This document shows positions 9,766 to 20,852 of a stretch of 64,000 nucleotides of DNA, piece by piece. Under the pieces are notes generated by a model. It saw only the letters and a program-made list of their open reading frames with translations. It made no database searches and was not told where the DNA came from. This stretch comes from Pyropia yezoensis. Lineage: Eukaryota; Rhodophyta; Bangiophyceae; Bangiales; Bangiaceae. How positions within the stretch are numbered: the first letter of the stretch is position 1; each line of letters opens with the position of its first letter. Both the position numbers and the translations under genes were made by a program. The stretch lies in the NCBI GenBank assembly GCA_009829735.1, contig CM020619.1, positions 3,292,590 to 3,356,589 on the forward strand. The letters are read 5' to 3'.

Positions 9766-12700
9766 ACCAACCGTGCCGGATACTGCGGCGACCTAAGGGA
9801 GTCCGCCCACCTCGGGTAGGACTCCCCAAGAACGTAAACCCACGTCGGGTCATCGCGGTGCTGACGGGTGAGAACTTCCAGGTGGCTGGACGGGTGCAAC
9901 TTGCCCCCGGCCGTGCATGCTGTACCCGTATCGTACTTGATACCGGGTCAGGAGCCTCCTTGATACGCAAGTCGCTATTACCAAAGGAGGTGAAGCTCCA
10001 ACGCTGGAGGTCCAAAGCTGACCATATGATTGACATCAATGGTGGGGTACTTCCCATCGTTGGTGCCGTGACCCTACCAACTAGGTTGGGGACCCATGAG
10101 GTCGACGTGACCTATGGCGTAGTTGAGAATATATCGGTACCCCTGCTTCTGGGTACCCCTTATGTTGTTACACAAGTGCCTTTGATTTGTGGCCCTGAGT
10201 ACTGGGTCAAGTTGATGAATGGGGAGACTATCCCCATCCTTGGTAAGGGAAAGTCTGTGGCTCCTGTGACAGTCTCACAGTCGAAGCCTGTTTGCTCTGT
10301 GAGGGAAGGGTTTACTGCTACCCTGCGTTTAGCCCGCAAAGTCACGTTGTCCCCCAACTCGGTGGCGCACGTTGATGTTGTAACTGATTTTACGGGGAAC
10401 GGGTTGGTGCACCCTCACCCCCGTCTTGCTCGCAAGCACCAAGTGCATGTTGCCCTTGGCACGATGGACTCCAACGCCGGAGTCCCGTGGAGGATCCAGG
10501 TGATGAACCTGAGCCCGACGCCCAAGTACTTCAAGTCGGGAGCCAAGTTCGGCTATATCGACCAACACGAGGGACCGGTAGTAGCGGTCACCCTCAACGC
10601 GGGCGCAAGTAGCGACCCGAAGTCCGGAAAGGAGAAGCATCAAACCAAGTCGGCCGCCTCTCCTCGACCCCATGTGAACATGGAGGGTGTCCCCCCCAGG
10701 TTGAGGGTTCAAGTTGAACGCCTCTTGGACCAATATCACAAGCTGTGGGATGGTCAATTGGGACTCATGAGAGCCACCCAACACCGGATCGAGTTGAAGC
10801 CCGGTGCACCCCCTACACGCCAACAACCGTATAGGGGAGGACCTCGTTCAAGGGCCCTCGTTAAGGAGCAAGTTGCTCGCATGGAGGCCCTCGATGTGAT
10901 CGAGGCCAGCAACGCCGAGTGGGCGAGTCCGGTGGTTATCGTCCCCAAAGTTGATGGGACCCCCCGGTTATGTATCGACTACCGTAAGCTCAACGAGAGC
11001 ACGGTGAAGGACAGTTATCCCCTACCTAGGATGGATGACTGTCTGGACTCTCTGGGGGAGGCAAACGTGTTCTCTACCCTGGACTGTAACGCGGGGTACT
11101 GGCAAATTCCCATTGCCCCGGAGGACAGGCATAAAACTACCTTTACCTGTCACTGTGGTACCTACCAGTGCAAGCGCCTACCGTTTGGTCTGTGTAACGC
11201 GCCGGCAACTTTCCAGCGCGCTATGGACATGATTCTGGCCGGAGTACGGTGGCAGATCTGTCTTGTGTACCTAGACGATATCATTGTGTTCTCCCGAAGT
11301 CCGGAGGAACACATTGGCCATCTTGGCCAGGTGTTCAAGCTACTTGCTGACGCCGGTGTGTCACTGAAGGCGAGTAAGTGCCACCTCTTTACTCAAGAGG
11401 TGGAGTACTTGGGACATGTTGTCCATCCGGGGCGTCTCAGTGTTAACGAGAAGAACTTGAGGGCCATTCGTAAGGCTCAGTACCCCCGGACCCAGACCCA
11501 GATGAGGAGCTTCCTCGGGATGTGTAACGTGTACCGACGTTTCACCAAGGGCTTCGCCAAGGTGGCGAAGCCGTTGAATGAGCTAGTGAGCTCAACGCTA
11601 CCGAAGAACCTGCCTCCCCCAAGTCGGGTGGAGCAGGAATCCTTTGAGACTCTTCGGGACCTTCTGCTGAAGCCCCCCATCCTGGCTATTCCCAGGTTGG
11701 GAGGCCACTACATCCTGGATGTGGACGCTAGCTACGACCAACTTGGTTGTGTGTTGCTTCAGCAGCAGCCGGACAAGGAGTACTTGCCGGTGGGATACTT
11801 TAGTAAGGGGCTGAACTCGGCCGAGAAGAACTACGGAGTCACCGAGTTGGAAGGACTCGCAGTGGTGTGGGCGGTGACGTCACTTCGTCACTACCTGGAG
11901 GGTGAGAAGTTCCTCATCCGCTGTGACCACCGCGCGTTGCAGTGCATCTTTAAGACGGACTGTACGAACACTCGTCTCAACCGGTGGAGGGTGCGACTGG
12001 CACCCTTCAACTTTGACATTGAGTACCGACCTGGCAGGCAACATGCCCTTGCCGACGGCCTCTCTCGGGTACCTACCGAGGGGCTGGACACTAACCCAGT
12101 CGATGAGGACATCCCCATCGTGGGGGTAGTCACGCGCTCGGGTCAGGCGTTGAACCCCGAGGCGCCAGGGAACAAGAAGTACTTGCCCCTGTCCCTGGAC
12201 GAGGTGGTGAAGGCCCAGGCCGAGGATCCCTTCTGCAAGTCGCAGAGGGATATACTGGATACGGTGGTTGAGACGCGCTTCTTTCTGGGAGACGATGGCC
12301 TCCTCATGAGGAGGGGGGTATTCCAGGGGACCGAACAACTTGTCGTCCCCGCATCCCTCAAGGACAGTATCCTTGAGAGGGAGCACAACGCTCCCACGGG
12401 TGGACACCTGGGGTCTAGTAAACTGTACCAGACCCTGAGGACCAGGTACTACTGGCCGTCCATGGTGGTGGACATCTACAGTTGGGTGGCTGCCTGCACA
12501 AGTTGTGCACAGAATCGTCTGATGGAACGGCGGCCTAGTACGGCTATGCTATTGTTCCCGGCCAAGGAGCCCTTCGCCGCGTTGGCGATGGACATCCTTG
12601 GGCCACTGCCCGTGACCGAGGAGGGCAACCAGTACCTCCTGGTCATCTGTGACCGCTTCACGAAACTTACGCGAGCGATCCCACTGGCAGAGATCACGGC

Positions 12701-13682
12701 CATGTCGGTCGTGTCAGCCTTCCTAGATCACTAGGTTGCCGCGTATGGCATCCCAGATAGTACACTATCGGACAATGGACCGCAATTTGCGTCTGTACTG
12801 TTTCAGGGAGTGCTGGATATGTTGGGGGTTAAGGCAAACTATGCCACCCCCTACCACCCACAAACTAATGGGCAGGTGGAGCGCTTCAACAAAACTATTG
12901 TTAGGCAGCTACGCCACTATGTGAGTGAGCACGTAAAGACGTGGGACCAATACATTTCTATCCTTACTACTGCCTACAATTCGCAGGTTCACTCATCTAC
13001 AGGGGAAGTACCCCTCGCTTTTGTGACCCCCCGTCGCGTGCGGTCTATTGCCGTGCGGCGGTCGCTCCCAACTAGGGAGGATGGTGGCAGTACGCCTACT
13101 CCTACTGAGAGTAAGGCGGAGTTCGCCGCTAGGCTTGAAAACCTCATCCCTAAAGTCAGGGCTGAGATGGACAAAGCACAAAAGCGCTACAAGCGTACCT
13201 TTGACAAAAAGGTGCGCAATGCTAAACATGTCCCCGAGCAGGGTGACTGGGTGCTGGTACACTCGCACACCCCAACTGGGGGTAAGCTGGTATTCCAGAC
13301 GAAGGGACCGTACCAGGTCCTTCGTACTGATGGGCGGCGCTTCACCATCGAAAGTGACGATGGGGTCCGCACAGTGAACGGACAGGACGTGGTCAAAGTT
13401 GCACCACCGCCTGCAGGAGACCCACCTTGGGCGCGTGCGTTGGAATCGTGGCGCCTCCCCTCACTGCCTGCGGCCAAACAGGGCCCACAGGAGTACGTGT
13501 TCGATAAGTTCATCGACCACGGATGGGATGAAGACACTGACCGCCTCATGTTGAGGGTGCGTTGGTTTGGCTACAAAGCCAAGGATGATACGTGGGAGTA
13601 TGTGGAGGACCTTCCCGCTGAGAAGGTCCGGGCGTACTGTGCCCGGAATGAGATAGACCCTAACAGCCCTCCCTCAACGTGA
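9699..13682 (+). pseudogene. pol: Pol polyprotein, copy A (interrupted by an in-frame TAG)
   Basis: Protease, reverse transcriptase, RNase H, integrase and chromodomain in the same order as the intact copy B pol. The TAG at 12,732-12,734 replaces a TGG (Trp 1012) between the first and second catalytic Asp of integrase. The frame then continues to the normal end at 13,682. As read, translation would stop after 1,011 residues, giving protease, RT and RNase H but a truncated integrase and no chromodomain. Elsewhere the protein is close to copy B, with few replacements. The change could be a real mutation or a base-call error, since this copy also contains an assembly fault. Confidence 0.9.
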
Positions 13683-13836
13683 GGGAAGGCCGAGTAACAG
13701 TGCCAAGAGAGTGCTTCAAGTCGAAGTGGTACGCAGAGTGGCTTTTAACTACAGCCCTAACCCTCACACTCTCACAACAAAGGCAGCTGCCAACTAGGCA
13801 CGCATGCTAGACTCTCCCACTCCACGGCCCTCGCCC

Positions 13837-16595
13837 TCACGTGGGGGCGAGCGGCGAGACCCACGCCCGATAACGGTCTCCACTTGTTGGAGGGGGCGGC
13901 GGCTCCAAGTCGGAGCCGTCGCGTCCCTCACGGTCGCGCAAGTGGCGCCGACCGTGGCCACTCTTCTGCCAGGTCTTGCGCGCAAGTTTGCGACGCAGAC
14001 GCTGGACAGACTCCGTCTCCGACGGGGTAGAGGACTCCGAAACGGAGTAAGACAACTCGTCTTCCGATACGGAAGGAGAGCGCCGCGAGTGTCGGCGACC
14101 GACGGCGAGGAGGCGAGTATGCCGGCTCGCGCGACGTTTCCACGCCCAAGTGGGCTGGCTGGGCATAATAGCCCCAATGCGAGCCAACTCGGCTGTCATA
14201 AACTCCGCCACCGACTCGCAACTCGCGGTCGCCACTGCAGTACGAACGCGCTCCTCAAGTTGAGGAGTCTCGGAACTCTGTAGGGTTGCGGTCGACGCGG
14301 CCAACCAGGAAATGGTGCGCACCAACGTGGTGATCATCATCTCTGAGGTTAGAGGCGTGGGCGGCAACACCAACTTGGGGTATACCGTCAGGANNNNNNN
14401 NNNNNNNNNNNNNNNNNNNNNNNNNNNNNNNNNNNNNNNNNNNNNNNNNNNNNNNNNNNNNNNNNNNNNNNNNNNNNNNNNNNNNNNNNNNNNNNNNNNN
14501 NNNNNNNNNNNNNNNNNNNNNNNNNNNNNNNNNNNNNNNNNNNNNNNNNNNNNNNNNNNNNNNNNNNNNNNNNNNNNNNNNNNNNNNNNNNNNNNNNNNN
14601 NNNNNNNNNNNNNNNNNNNNNNNNNNNNNNNNNNNNNNNNNNNNNNNNNNNNNNNNNNNNNNNNNNNNNNNNNNNNNNNNNNNNNNNNNNNNNNNNNNNN
14701 NNNNNNNNNNNNNNNNNNNNNNNNNNNNNNNNNNNNNNNNNNNNNNNNNNNNNNNNNNNNNNNNNNNNNNNNNNNNNNNNNNNNNNNNNNNNNNNNNNNN
14801 NNNNNNNNNNNNNNNNNNNNNNNNNNNNNNNNNNNNNNNNNNNNNNNNNNNNNNNNNNNNNNNNNNNNNNNNNNNNNNNNNNNNNNNNNNNNNTCCGAAA
14901 CGGAGTAAGACAACTCGTCTTCCGATACGGAAGGAGAGCGCCGCGAGTGTCGGCGACGACGGCGAGGAGGCGAGTATGCCCGGCTCGCGCGACGTTTGCC
15001 ACGCCCAAGTGGGGCTGGCTGGGGCATAATAGCCCCAATGCGAGCCAACCCGGCTGTCATAAACTCCGCCACCGACTCGCAACTCGCGGTCGCCACTGCA
15101 GTACGAACGCGCTCCTCAAGTTGAGGAGTCTCGGAACTCTGTAGGGTTGCGGTCGACGCGGCCAACCAGGAAATGTGCGCACCAACGTGGTGATCATCAT
15201 CTCTGAGGTTAGAGGCGTGGGCGGCAACACCAACTTGGGGTATACCGTCAGGAGGGTGGCCCCAAGTTGGGGGACACCGGGTGGAAGACTCCACGGCCAC
15301 GCTGATCGGGATGTTCCCGTGAGGTTGGAAAGGAACAGGAGGAAGCGGAGGGGCCCGCCGAGGTGGCGGTACCCGGGTGTAACTGCGACCCCCGACTGGG
15401 GGCCCCCGCAGTGGGTTGAGTCATATGGTCATCATAGGACGGCACGGCCATAACTGTGGGCTTGTCCGGGGGTGGCGCAGTGTGGGCGATCCACCCCCGG
15501 GGCATACGGGTAGTCCCCGATGCCCAACCCCTCTCGTAGGACCACACGGCCGTCGTGAAGTTCACGAGCGACCCATACGAACTGGCGAAGTGCGCCATCG
15601 TCCTGGGCCACGAGTGGGGCGGCGCAACTTGTGCTCAATGCTCTCCCACTCGATAAACTTATGGAGCCGGAGCATCTCCTCAAGTAGAGTGAGTTGTCCT
15701 GATGAGCACCCCTCAGCAACTAGCTGAGGGGTGAGCTGTTCCAAACCTTGGAGGAGCCGGAGGGGGAGATGCCAGAGCATCCCCCGCCGCTGAACCACAA
15801 GAGACCCAGGTCGACATGACCTCGAGGAGCCACTGGGTGGCCAACATGGCCCACACCAGGTGATCAGGGGCAGCCGTCAACATGACGGAGCCGAAGTGGT
15901 CAAGCAACCGTGGCAACAACGCCGGGAACCCGTAGGGAACCTCAACTTGAGGCCACAACTCGGGCTTCTTCGGATAGTACTGCTCCTTACTGGCAGCAGA
16001 CTGTTGAGGAAACTCAAGTTGAGCCGAGGTCACCAAGTAGGGACCTCGCCGGAAGTCTCTCTCCATCCGCACATCAAAGTGATGAGTGTGTGGATCGGCC
16101 TCGTGGAGGTACGGTGGGCGAGTTTGCCACAGCGTCCCACGTGAAGGTCGGCAAGTCGCCGGGACCCGGGATAGTTCCCCCGCGGTCCACCATGGCCTTG
16201 GCACGCTGAACGTCCTCAACCTCCTCATCGTCCAGGAAGGCAAACTGGTCCGTCCTGAAGCCGGCAGGGAACCCGACCCTACGGGGATACTTCTCCCGTA
16301 GGCGGTCCCATACCCGACCCATCGCTGCGCCAAGTCGGCCACAGCGAAGAACAGTCAACCCCTCCTCATAGAGACGCCAAGCGGGGTAAAACCACCGCCC
16401 CAAGGCCTCACGCGGGACAACTTGTCCCGCCTCCGGGGGAGACCCCGCCGTCAACCCAAAGCCGGGTGACGCGGGAGTCCCATCCCCCGGAGCGATCGCG
16501 GAGCCCCCGCCGGAAGTCCTGGCGGGTGCTGCCCCGTAGGAGGTGTCCTCCATGCGCTCGTCAAGAGAGTCCGTCTCCACTCCCGGAGTCACCAT
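13837..16595 (-). pseudogene. Antisense ORF of copy A, broken and split by the gap
   Basis: Counterpart of the intact antisense ORF of copy B (52,337-54,280). The ATG at 16,595 is conserved. The frame is lost near 16,125, where copy A has an extra T, and again through further small indels near 15,800 and 15,600 and around the N gap. Segments encoding the WW-QVEVPYG motif (near 15,960) and the basic RS-rich tail (about 13,840-14,220) are still recognisable. Some indels may be assembly errors, because the LTRs are identical. Confidence 0.75.
14394..14893. other. Assembly gap of exactly 500 N
   Basis: The sequence to the left (14,036-14,393) reappears to the right (14,894-15,253) with only small differences. 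The gap is therefore probably a failed overlap of contig ends rather than missing sequence. Confidence 0.95.
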
Positions 16596-16920
16596 GGCTC
16601 TCCCCAAGTTGGGGAGAGACGCTCTGGCTATCGCAGCACGAGACCCGCCTCGAGTTGAGGGGGACTCGGATCGTGGGTATACGGGTGGCCTCCCCAGCGT
16701 GGGGCGGCCCAGTGGAAGGTGAAGGGGAGGTGGTGGTGATGGTGAAGTGTGAACTGAGGAGAGCAAGCTGCCGAGTGGGCAAGCTTGAGGATAGGGGCGG
16801 TCAACGTGACCGCCTCCACATCCGTGTTACGTACTCGATAAGGGACAGCAAGTCGCGCCCCCAACGCCGAGACGTGCGTTTACGCACCCCCTCACAGGGC
16901 CGACCGGGTCGGTCGGAACT

Positions 16921-16933
16921 GAGGAGAGGGAAG
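16921..16933 (+). other. Polypurine tract, copy A
   Basis: GAGGAGAGGGAAG, 13 purines directly before the 3' LTR, is the expected plus-strand priming site. Confidence 0.85.
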
Positions 16934-17402
16934 TGTGGCAGTATTGACCCCCAGGTAGGGGGGCAACACGTGCCATGCAAGGGGCGGCAGGCCACTAGCC
17001 TGATCCGTTCCTCCCCCTGCATTTGGGTCCATATTCCCTAAGTTTGGGATAGTTAGCTTAGTAGTAAATCCAACTTGGATTTGAGGGTTTTCTGCATTTA
17101 TCGTCTTGAATTTTCGTGTGGCCCGGTGGGCAGGTGCTGGGGTGGGAGATTCTGAGTGGCGAGATTCTGAGTGGACCCTGGGGGGATAAGGGGAGGGACA
17201 GCGGGGCTTGGCCCTGCGTCCCCGTCCCGACCAAGAAACTGTTGGACCACACACCATCCTCTTGTTTGTCCGTGGGGGGTTTGCCCCACAACAGGGACAG
17301 AGTGTGTGCGACTTGCACTTCTTCCGGTTCCCCCGACACGGGAGGCAGCCCTAGCACACCGCCCCAACTTGGGTGCCGTGTGTGCTTGTGGTTTTTGCCA
17401 CA
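16934..17402 (+). repeat. 3' LTR, copy A (469 bp)
   Basis: Identical by reading to the 5' LTR at 7,168-7,636. It is followed by the duplicated CCCGG at 17,403-17,407. Confidence 0.95.
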
Positions 17403-17407
17403 CCCGG

Positions 17408-18110
17408 GAAACACTATATCATTCTATGCATGTATTAGGCACAAGTCTTTCCCTAAGCATGACGTTTAAGTCAGCTCCCGCCCCAGTCTATAGGAGGTAG
17501 AATCGTCCCATTCGTGGATATACTGGACAGGAAAGGTAGTCTCATCTACGTGAAGTTCATGACGAAGAGAGGTGCCTACAAGTCGTCCTGTCCATTGAAC
17601 TATTTACTGTTAACCAGACGCATGCTGGATGCTCCTGCCGCTTCGCCTGCAGCATCTCGTCGGATCTGAATCTGACGAAAGCCCGAGCCCGGAACGCCCG
17701 GGTGTCTGCTCGACATATGCGCGTCCCGCCGCGTTCGGACAGCCCGGCGTCGAGTCGGGGCGTTTCTCGGGAGCGCATCCGAGACGTTCTGTGCAACCGA
17801 ACCGTCAGTGCTGGATAGTGGCGTCACTGCCGCGTTCTTTCATTACAGATGCTCCCGAGGACAGCATACATCATGTTCTCTGCTCTGGTGTACTCTGAAC
17901 GGCGTTCCGTTATCGATTCATTGTCTCATTGAGAGGGTTTCCTGGGCGTTTCCTGGCCTGCAATGTGTATTTCCTGGGCCAAATAACCAGCATAAAAACC
18001 GGGTTATTGTCCGCAGGAAACGGTCCGCGGCCGACGCCGCCGACGCGGTGCCGACCGCGATCGCCAGCTCAGGCTGAAAAATTGCGCACCAGCTGGCACC
18101 GCGTGGCGGC
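17408..18110. other. Intergenic, no recognised gene
   Basis: Unique, moderately GC DNA. A plus-strand stretch around 17,500-17,620 reads as protein-like (FVDILDRKGSLIYVKFMTKR) for about 45 codons but has no ATG start and soon stops. It could be an exon or a relic of an old element. Nothing else is supportable. Confidence 0.3.
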
Positions 18111-18112
18111 GT

Positions 18113-18282
18113 GGCGGCGCCGCACCGCGGTGGCGGCGTGGCGGCGTGGCGTCGTGGCGGCGTGGCGGCGTGGCGGCGTGGCGGCGTGGCGGCGTGGCGG
18201 CGTGGCGGCGTGGCGGCGTGGCGGCGTGGCGGCGTGGCGGCGTGGCGGCGTGGCGGCGTGGCGGCGTGGCGGCGTGGCGGCA
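18113..18282. repeat. 9-bp tandem repeat (GTGGCGGCG)n
   Basis: About eighteen nearly perfect copies of GTGGCGGCG, with a few degenerate units at the left end. It is open in all frames (Ala-Ala-Trp-Arg-type products) and is not a credible gene. A Pro-coding CA/CC-rich tract follows to about 18,450. Confidence 0.9.
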
Positions 18283-18575
18283 GCCTTAGCTGTGGAAGCG
18301 GCAACGGAGTCGGCTGGCCTCTGGCCCCCACCGCCACCACCGCCACCACCAACCCCACTCTCGGCACACACCAACAATGCGCGGCTCACAACCCCCCCGC
18401 CCCCCCCCCACCCCACCCCTACCCCCACCCCCACCTCCGCCCCGCACCCACGCGGATCCACAGAGGTGAAGTGATCTGGTAGCAAAAACTCTTAGATATA
18501 CTTACCTCTTAATTCTCCAAGTACTTACAGAACCCATGCTGCACTCAGGCGGACCGACCACAGCGACGGGGTCGC

Positions 18576-18589
18576 GTTATGTACATAAC
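18576..18589. promoter_or_regulatory. 14-bp palindrome GTTATGTACATAAC, copy 1
   Basis: Perfect palindrome in an intergenic region, preceded by GTCGC. It is one of seven exact copies in the window. Function unknown; a dimeric DNA-binding protein site is the simplest idea. Confidence 0.6.
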
Positions 18590-18911
18590 ACGATGCCAAG
18601 AGATCTCACCGGGCCGCGACTATTTTCATGTGGGTTCGCGAGGATCACGAGCGGTACACACTGAAACAGTTGGACGGAAATGTGGTTTATCTACCAACTA
18701 AGAAGTGGTCCTCGCCATCAGTTGAAAAAGTAACCTGAACACTATCATATGATATGGTGGCGTGATTCATCAAAAATCGGATCACGTCATCGATCGCACG
18801 ATTTCGTACGTGGGAATGGCACTCGTGAACAAAGCTTGTGTTTTTGTCTATCACGATCTCATTGGTTACCGACATGCCCCGACAGCGGTCGAGGTCACAC
18901 GCACCCGTCTT

Positions 18912-18925
18912 GTTATGTACATAAC
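18912..18925. promoter_or_regulatory. 14-bp palindrome GTTATGTACATAAC, copy 2
   Basis: Perfect copy, 336 bp from copy 1. The surrounding DNA to about 19,700 shows no convincing gene. Confidence 0.6.
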
Positions 18926-19753
18926 GGAGCGCTGCGCGGCTCTCGCAGGAAATATATTTCAAAGTACACGCACAACTGATAAAATAGACGGTGTTGGTCA
19001 CTTGAATATTGACAATTCCTCTCAAATACTGTGCAATGGGTTTGTCAAGGTGGTGTATCGCGGTTTCACTAGACGGTTTCCTTTGCCCTTGCCATGGCGG
19101 GGTGGCTGCGCCGCACGCCAGTCGGGCGTACCGGTGCCGTTGTCGACCGGCGTTGGGCGAACGTACCGACGCTGTTGTCGACCGCCGAGGTCGCGACGGC
19201 CGCCCGCCTAGACATGCCCAGTCCATCCACCTCCCCCACCCCTTTTTGCCACCACCCCCACCATCGGACACGTTTGCGCTGTCCATTTCCCCTGTCTCTA
19301 ATATACAGGCCGCCTCAGTGCCCGGTCACCCTTTTCGCCGGTACGGCTGTTGGGGCGGTGACAGTGGCGACGGGACAGCAGGTGCTCCACCCACTCGCAT
19401 CGGAGGGGCCATATAGTGTGGCACTGTGGCTGATGTTCTGGCCGGCCGTTGGCATGCAAGTATGCTCGTTTTTCCACGACCACAATGACCCCTTTTTCTA
19501 AATCTACACACGACAACCCGTCATGGCAGGGGACCACAGAGAACATCTGGACACGCAAACACAAGGCCACCCGACCCACAGGACAAGCAAACGTTGACGC
19601 ACAGGCGGTGCCAGCCCACCTACTCACGAACCCCCCCCCTGCTGTCAGGGCTCGCACTCGGCTACCACATGCCCGCCTCGTGTACACGAGGCGTGCCAGC
19701 CACTGCTGCCACCACCTCCGCCACCACTCGACTACATGCTGGCGCGGAAGCCC

Positions 19754-20782
19754 TTACCAAAGCTCATGGGGGGGGGGCGGAATGATAGGCACCGGCGCCA
19801 CGCTAGGCATCACGACGTCCGCCAGCACGTCCGAGGTGCAGGGCAGGCCCGGGAGATCCCCGCTTTCCCGCAGGTACACACGGCCAGCGCCGCCCTCTGG
19901 GCGGTACTCGCAGCGCAAGGCGCGCCGCTCGTCTAGGGTTTCCCCGAGGAATGCCTCCACTGCGTACTGATCGATCCACAGCAGGCGTAGTATCTCGAGG
20001 GCTGCCCCCAATACATGGCGCAGCGTGTCGTCCCCGTTGCACAGCGCCGCATAGTCGGCCTCGGCGAGGATGTCCACCAAGGCTTGAGGGATGAGCCACA
20101 GAATCTTTTTCGATACGACGGACCCCGCCAGCACGACGGCAACGCTCAGCAGCCACGAACTGGACAAGGCGGCTGCGGCCCCATTCTCAGGCCGGTCGGA
20201 CTGTAGCAGACTACCGCGGAGGGAGACGACGTTGTGAAGTGCCACGGGCATTCCGTACGGAACCTCCACCTGGTACCACCACAAGGGAAGCGCCGGACAC
20301 AGGTCAGTGAGGTTGTCGTGCGACATGGACACACACTCGACCTGGGAGGCACACACCAGTACCCGGTGCTTGCGACGGAAGAAGCGCTCGAGGTGGGCGG
20401 CACTCTCCTTGTTCTCGAGCGCCTCGTGGACCGCCGTCGGGATGTCGCCTGGGTAGTTGTCCGGGTCAAAGGACGGCAGGCTACCTACCGGCAGGTCGGC
20501 CTTGTCGCAGACGTGCTGCATGACCATCAACTCCACCCGCTCTGACGGAGTGTGCAAGAACAGCCCGTCGGTTGCCACGCCATTGGACGGTACCGGCGCG
20601 GCCAAAGGGAAGAGGGACGTGAATAGCGACCACGCAAAAAAGGCGACGTGCGTCGGCAGAGTCTCCCAGCGGTCGCGAGCACGGCAGTCGCGCAGGGTCG
20701 CGGTCCACGACGAGCCGCGAGCGGCGGGGGGGGCGGCCACCAAGGGCATAGCAGGAGAGCTGGGCGCGTCTTTGTTCTCCAT
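19754..20782 (-). CDS. Stand-alone relative of the chromovirus antisense-ORF protein
   Basis: A 342-aa ORF; the first in-frame ATG (20,782) is used. Function unknown. Residues about 150-340 align by eye with the antisense ORF protein of the chromoviruses. Shared features are FRR, an A(S/Q)Q(V/L)E block, WWxQVEVPYGxP (W168-W169 here, W213-W214 there), a WLL(S/E)V helix, a hydrophobic (I/M)LW-x-(I/L)P segment and GRV(Y/V)LRE near the end. At DNA level the WW-QVEVPYG codons differ mostly at synonymous positions, which indicates selection on the protein. It lacks the element's basic RS-rich tail. A 31-nt poly(C) tract, on the coding strand, ends 36 nt before the ATG. It may be a domesticated copy, a fragment of another element, or the host source of the element's gene. 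Confidence 0.7.
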   Translation of the reverse strand: MENKDAPSSPAMPLVAAPPAARGSSWTATLRDCRARDRWETLPTHVAFFAWSLFTSLFPLAAPVPSNGVATDGLFLHTPSERVELMVMQHVCDKADLPVGSLPSFDPDNYPGDIPTAVHEALENKESAAHLERFFRRKHRVLVCASQVECVSMSHDNLTDLCPALPLWWYQVEVPYGMPVALHNVVSLRGSLLQSDRPENGAAAALSSSWLLSVAVVLAGSVVSKKILWLIPQALVDILAEADYAALCNGDDTLRHVLGAALEILRLLWIDQYAVEAFLGETLDERRALRCEYRPEGGAGRVYLRESGDLPGLPCTSDVLADVVMPSVAPVPIIPPPPHELW

Positions 20783-20818
20783 CAGGGCCGCGTGCCGGGC
20801 GGCAGGCACAGGCGATGT

Positions 20819-20849
<31 letters not shown>
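20819..20849. repeat. Poly(G) run, 31 nt (poly(C) on the gene's strand)
   Basis: Uninterrupted G tract immediately upstream of the minus-strand gene ending at 19,754. It could form G-quadruplex DNA. Confidence 0.95.

Positions 20850-20852
<3 letters not shown>

Larger units (their letters stand above)
7168..17402 (+). mobile_element. Ty3/gypsy chromovirus, copy A
   Basis: Complete LTR retrotransposon: 5' LTR, primer-binding site, gag, pol in the -1 frame, an antisense ORF region, polypurine tract and 3' LTR, bounded by a 5-bp duplication (CCCGG). The apparent length is 10,235 bp. Of this, 500 bp are Ns and a further 358-360 bp are the same sequence on both sides of the gap. Without these it would be about 9,375 bp, matching the 9,379 bp of copy B. 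The two LTRs read as identical, so insertion is recent. Pol carries one in-frame TAG and the antisense ORF has small indels, so this copy is probably non-autonomous as assembled. Confidence 0.95.

Noticed and set aside
12732..12734. TAG reassigned as a sense codon
   Set aside because: Copy B has TGG at the same place and other genes in the window end normally at TAG; a mutation or error is simpler.
13837..15300. Antisense ORF of nearly 490 codons spanning the N gap
   Set aside because: The length is created by the Ns and by duplicated flanks. The true reading frame is better read from copy B.
18113..18282. Regularly repeated array that might suggest CRISPR
   Set aside because: Contiguous 9-bp units without spacers; a simple minisatellite.
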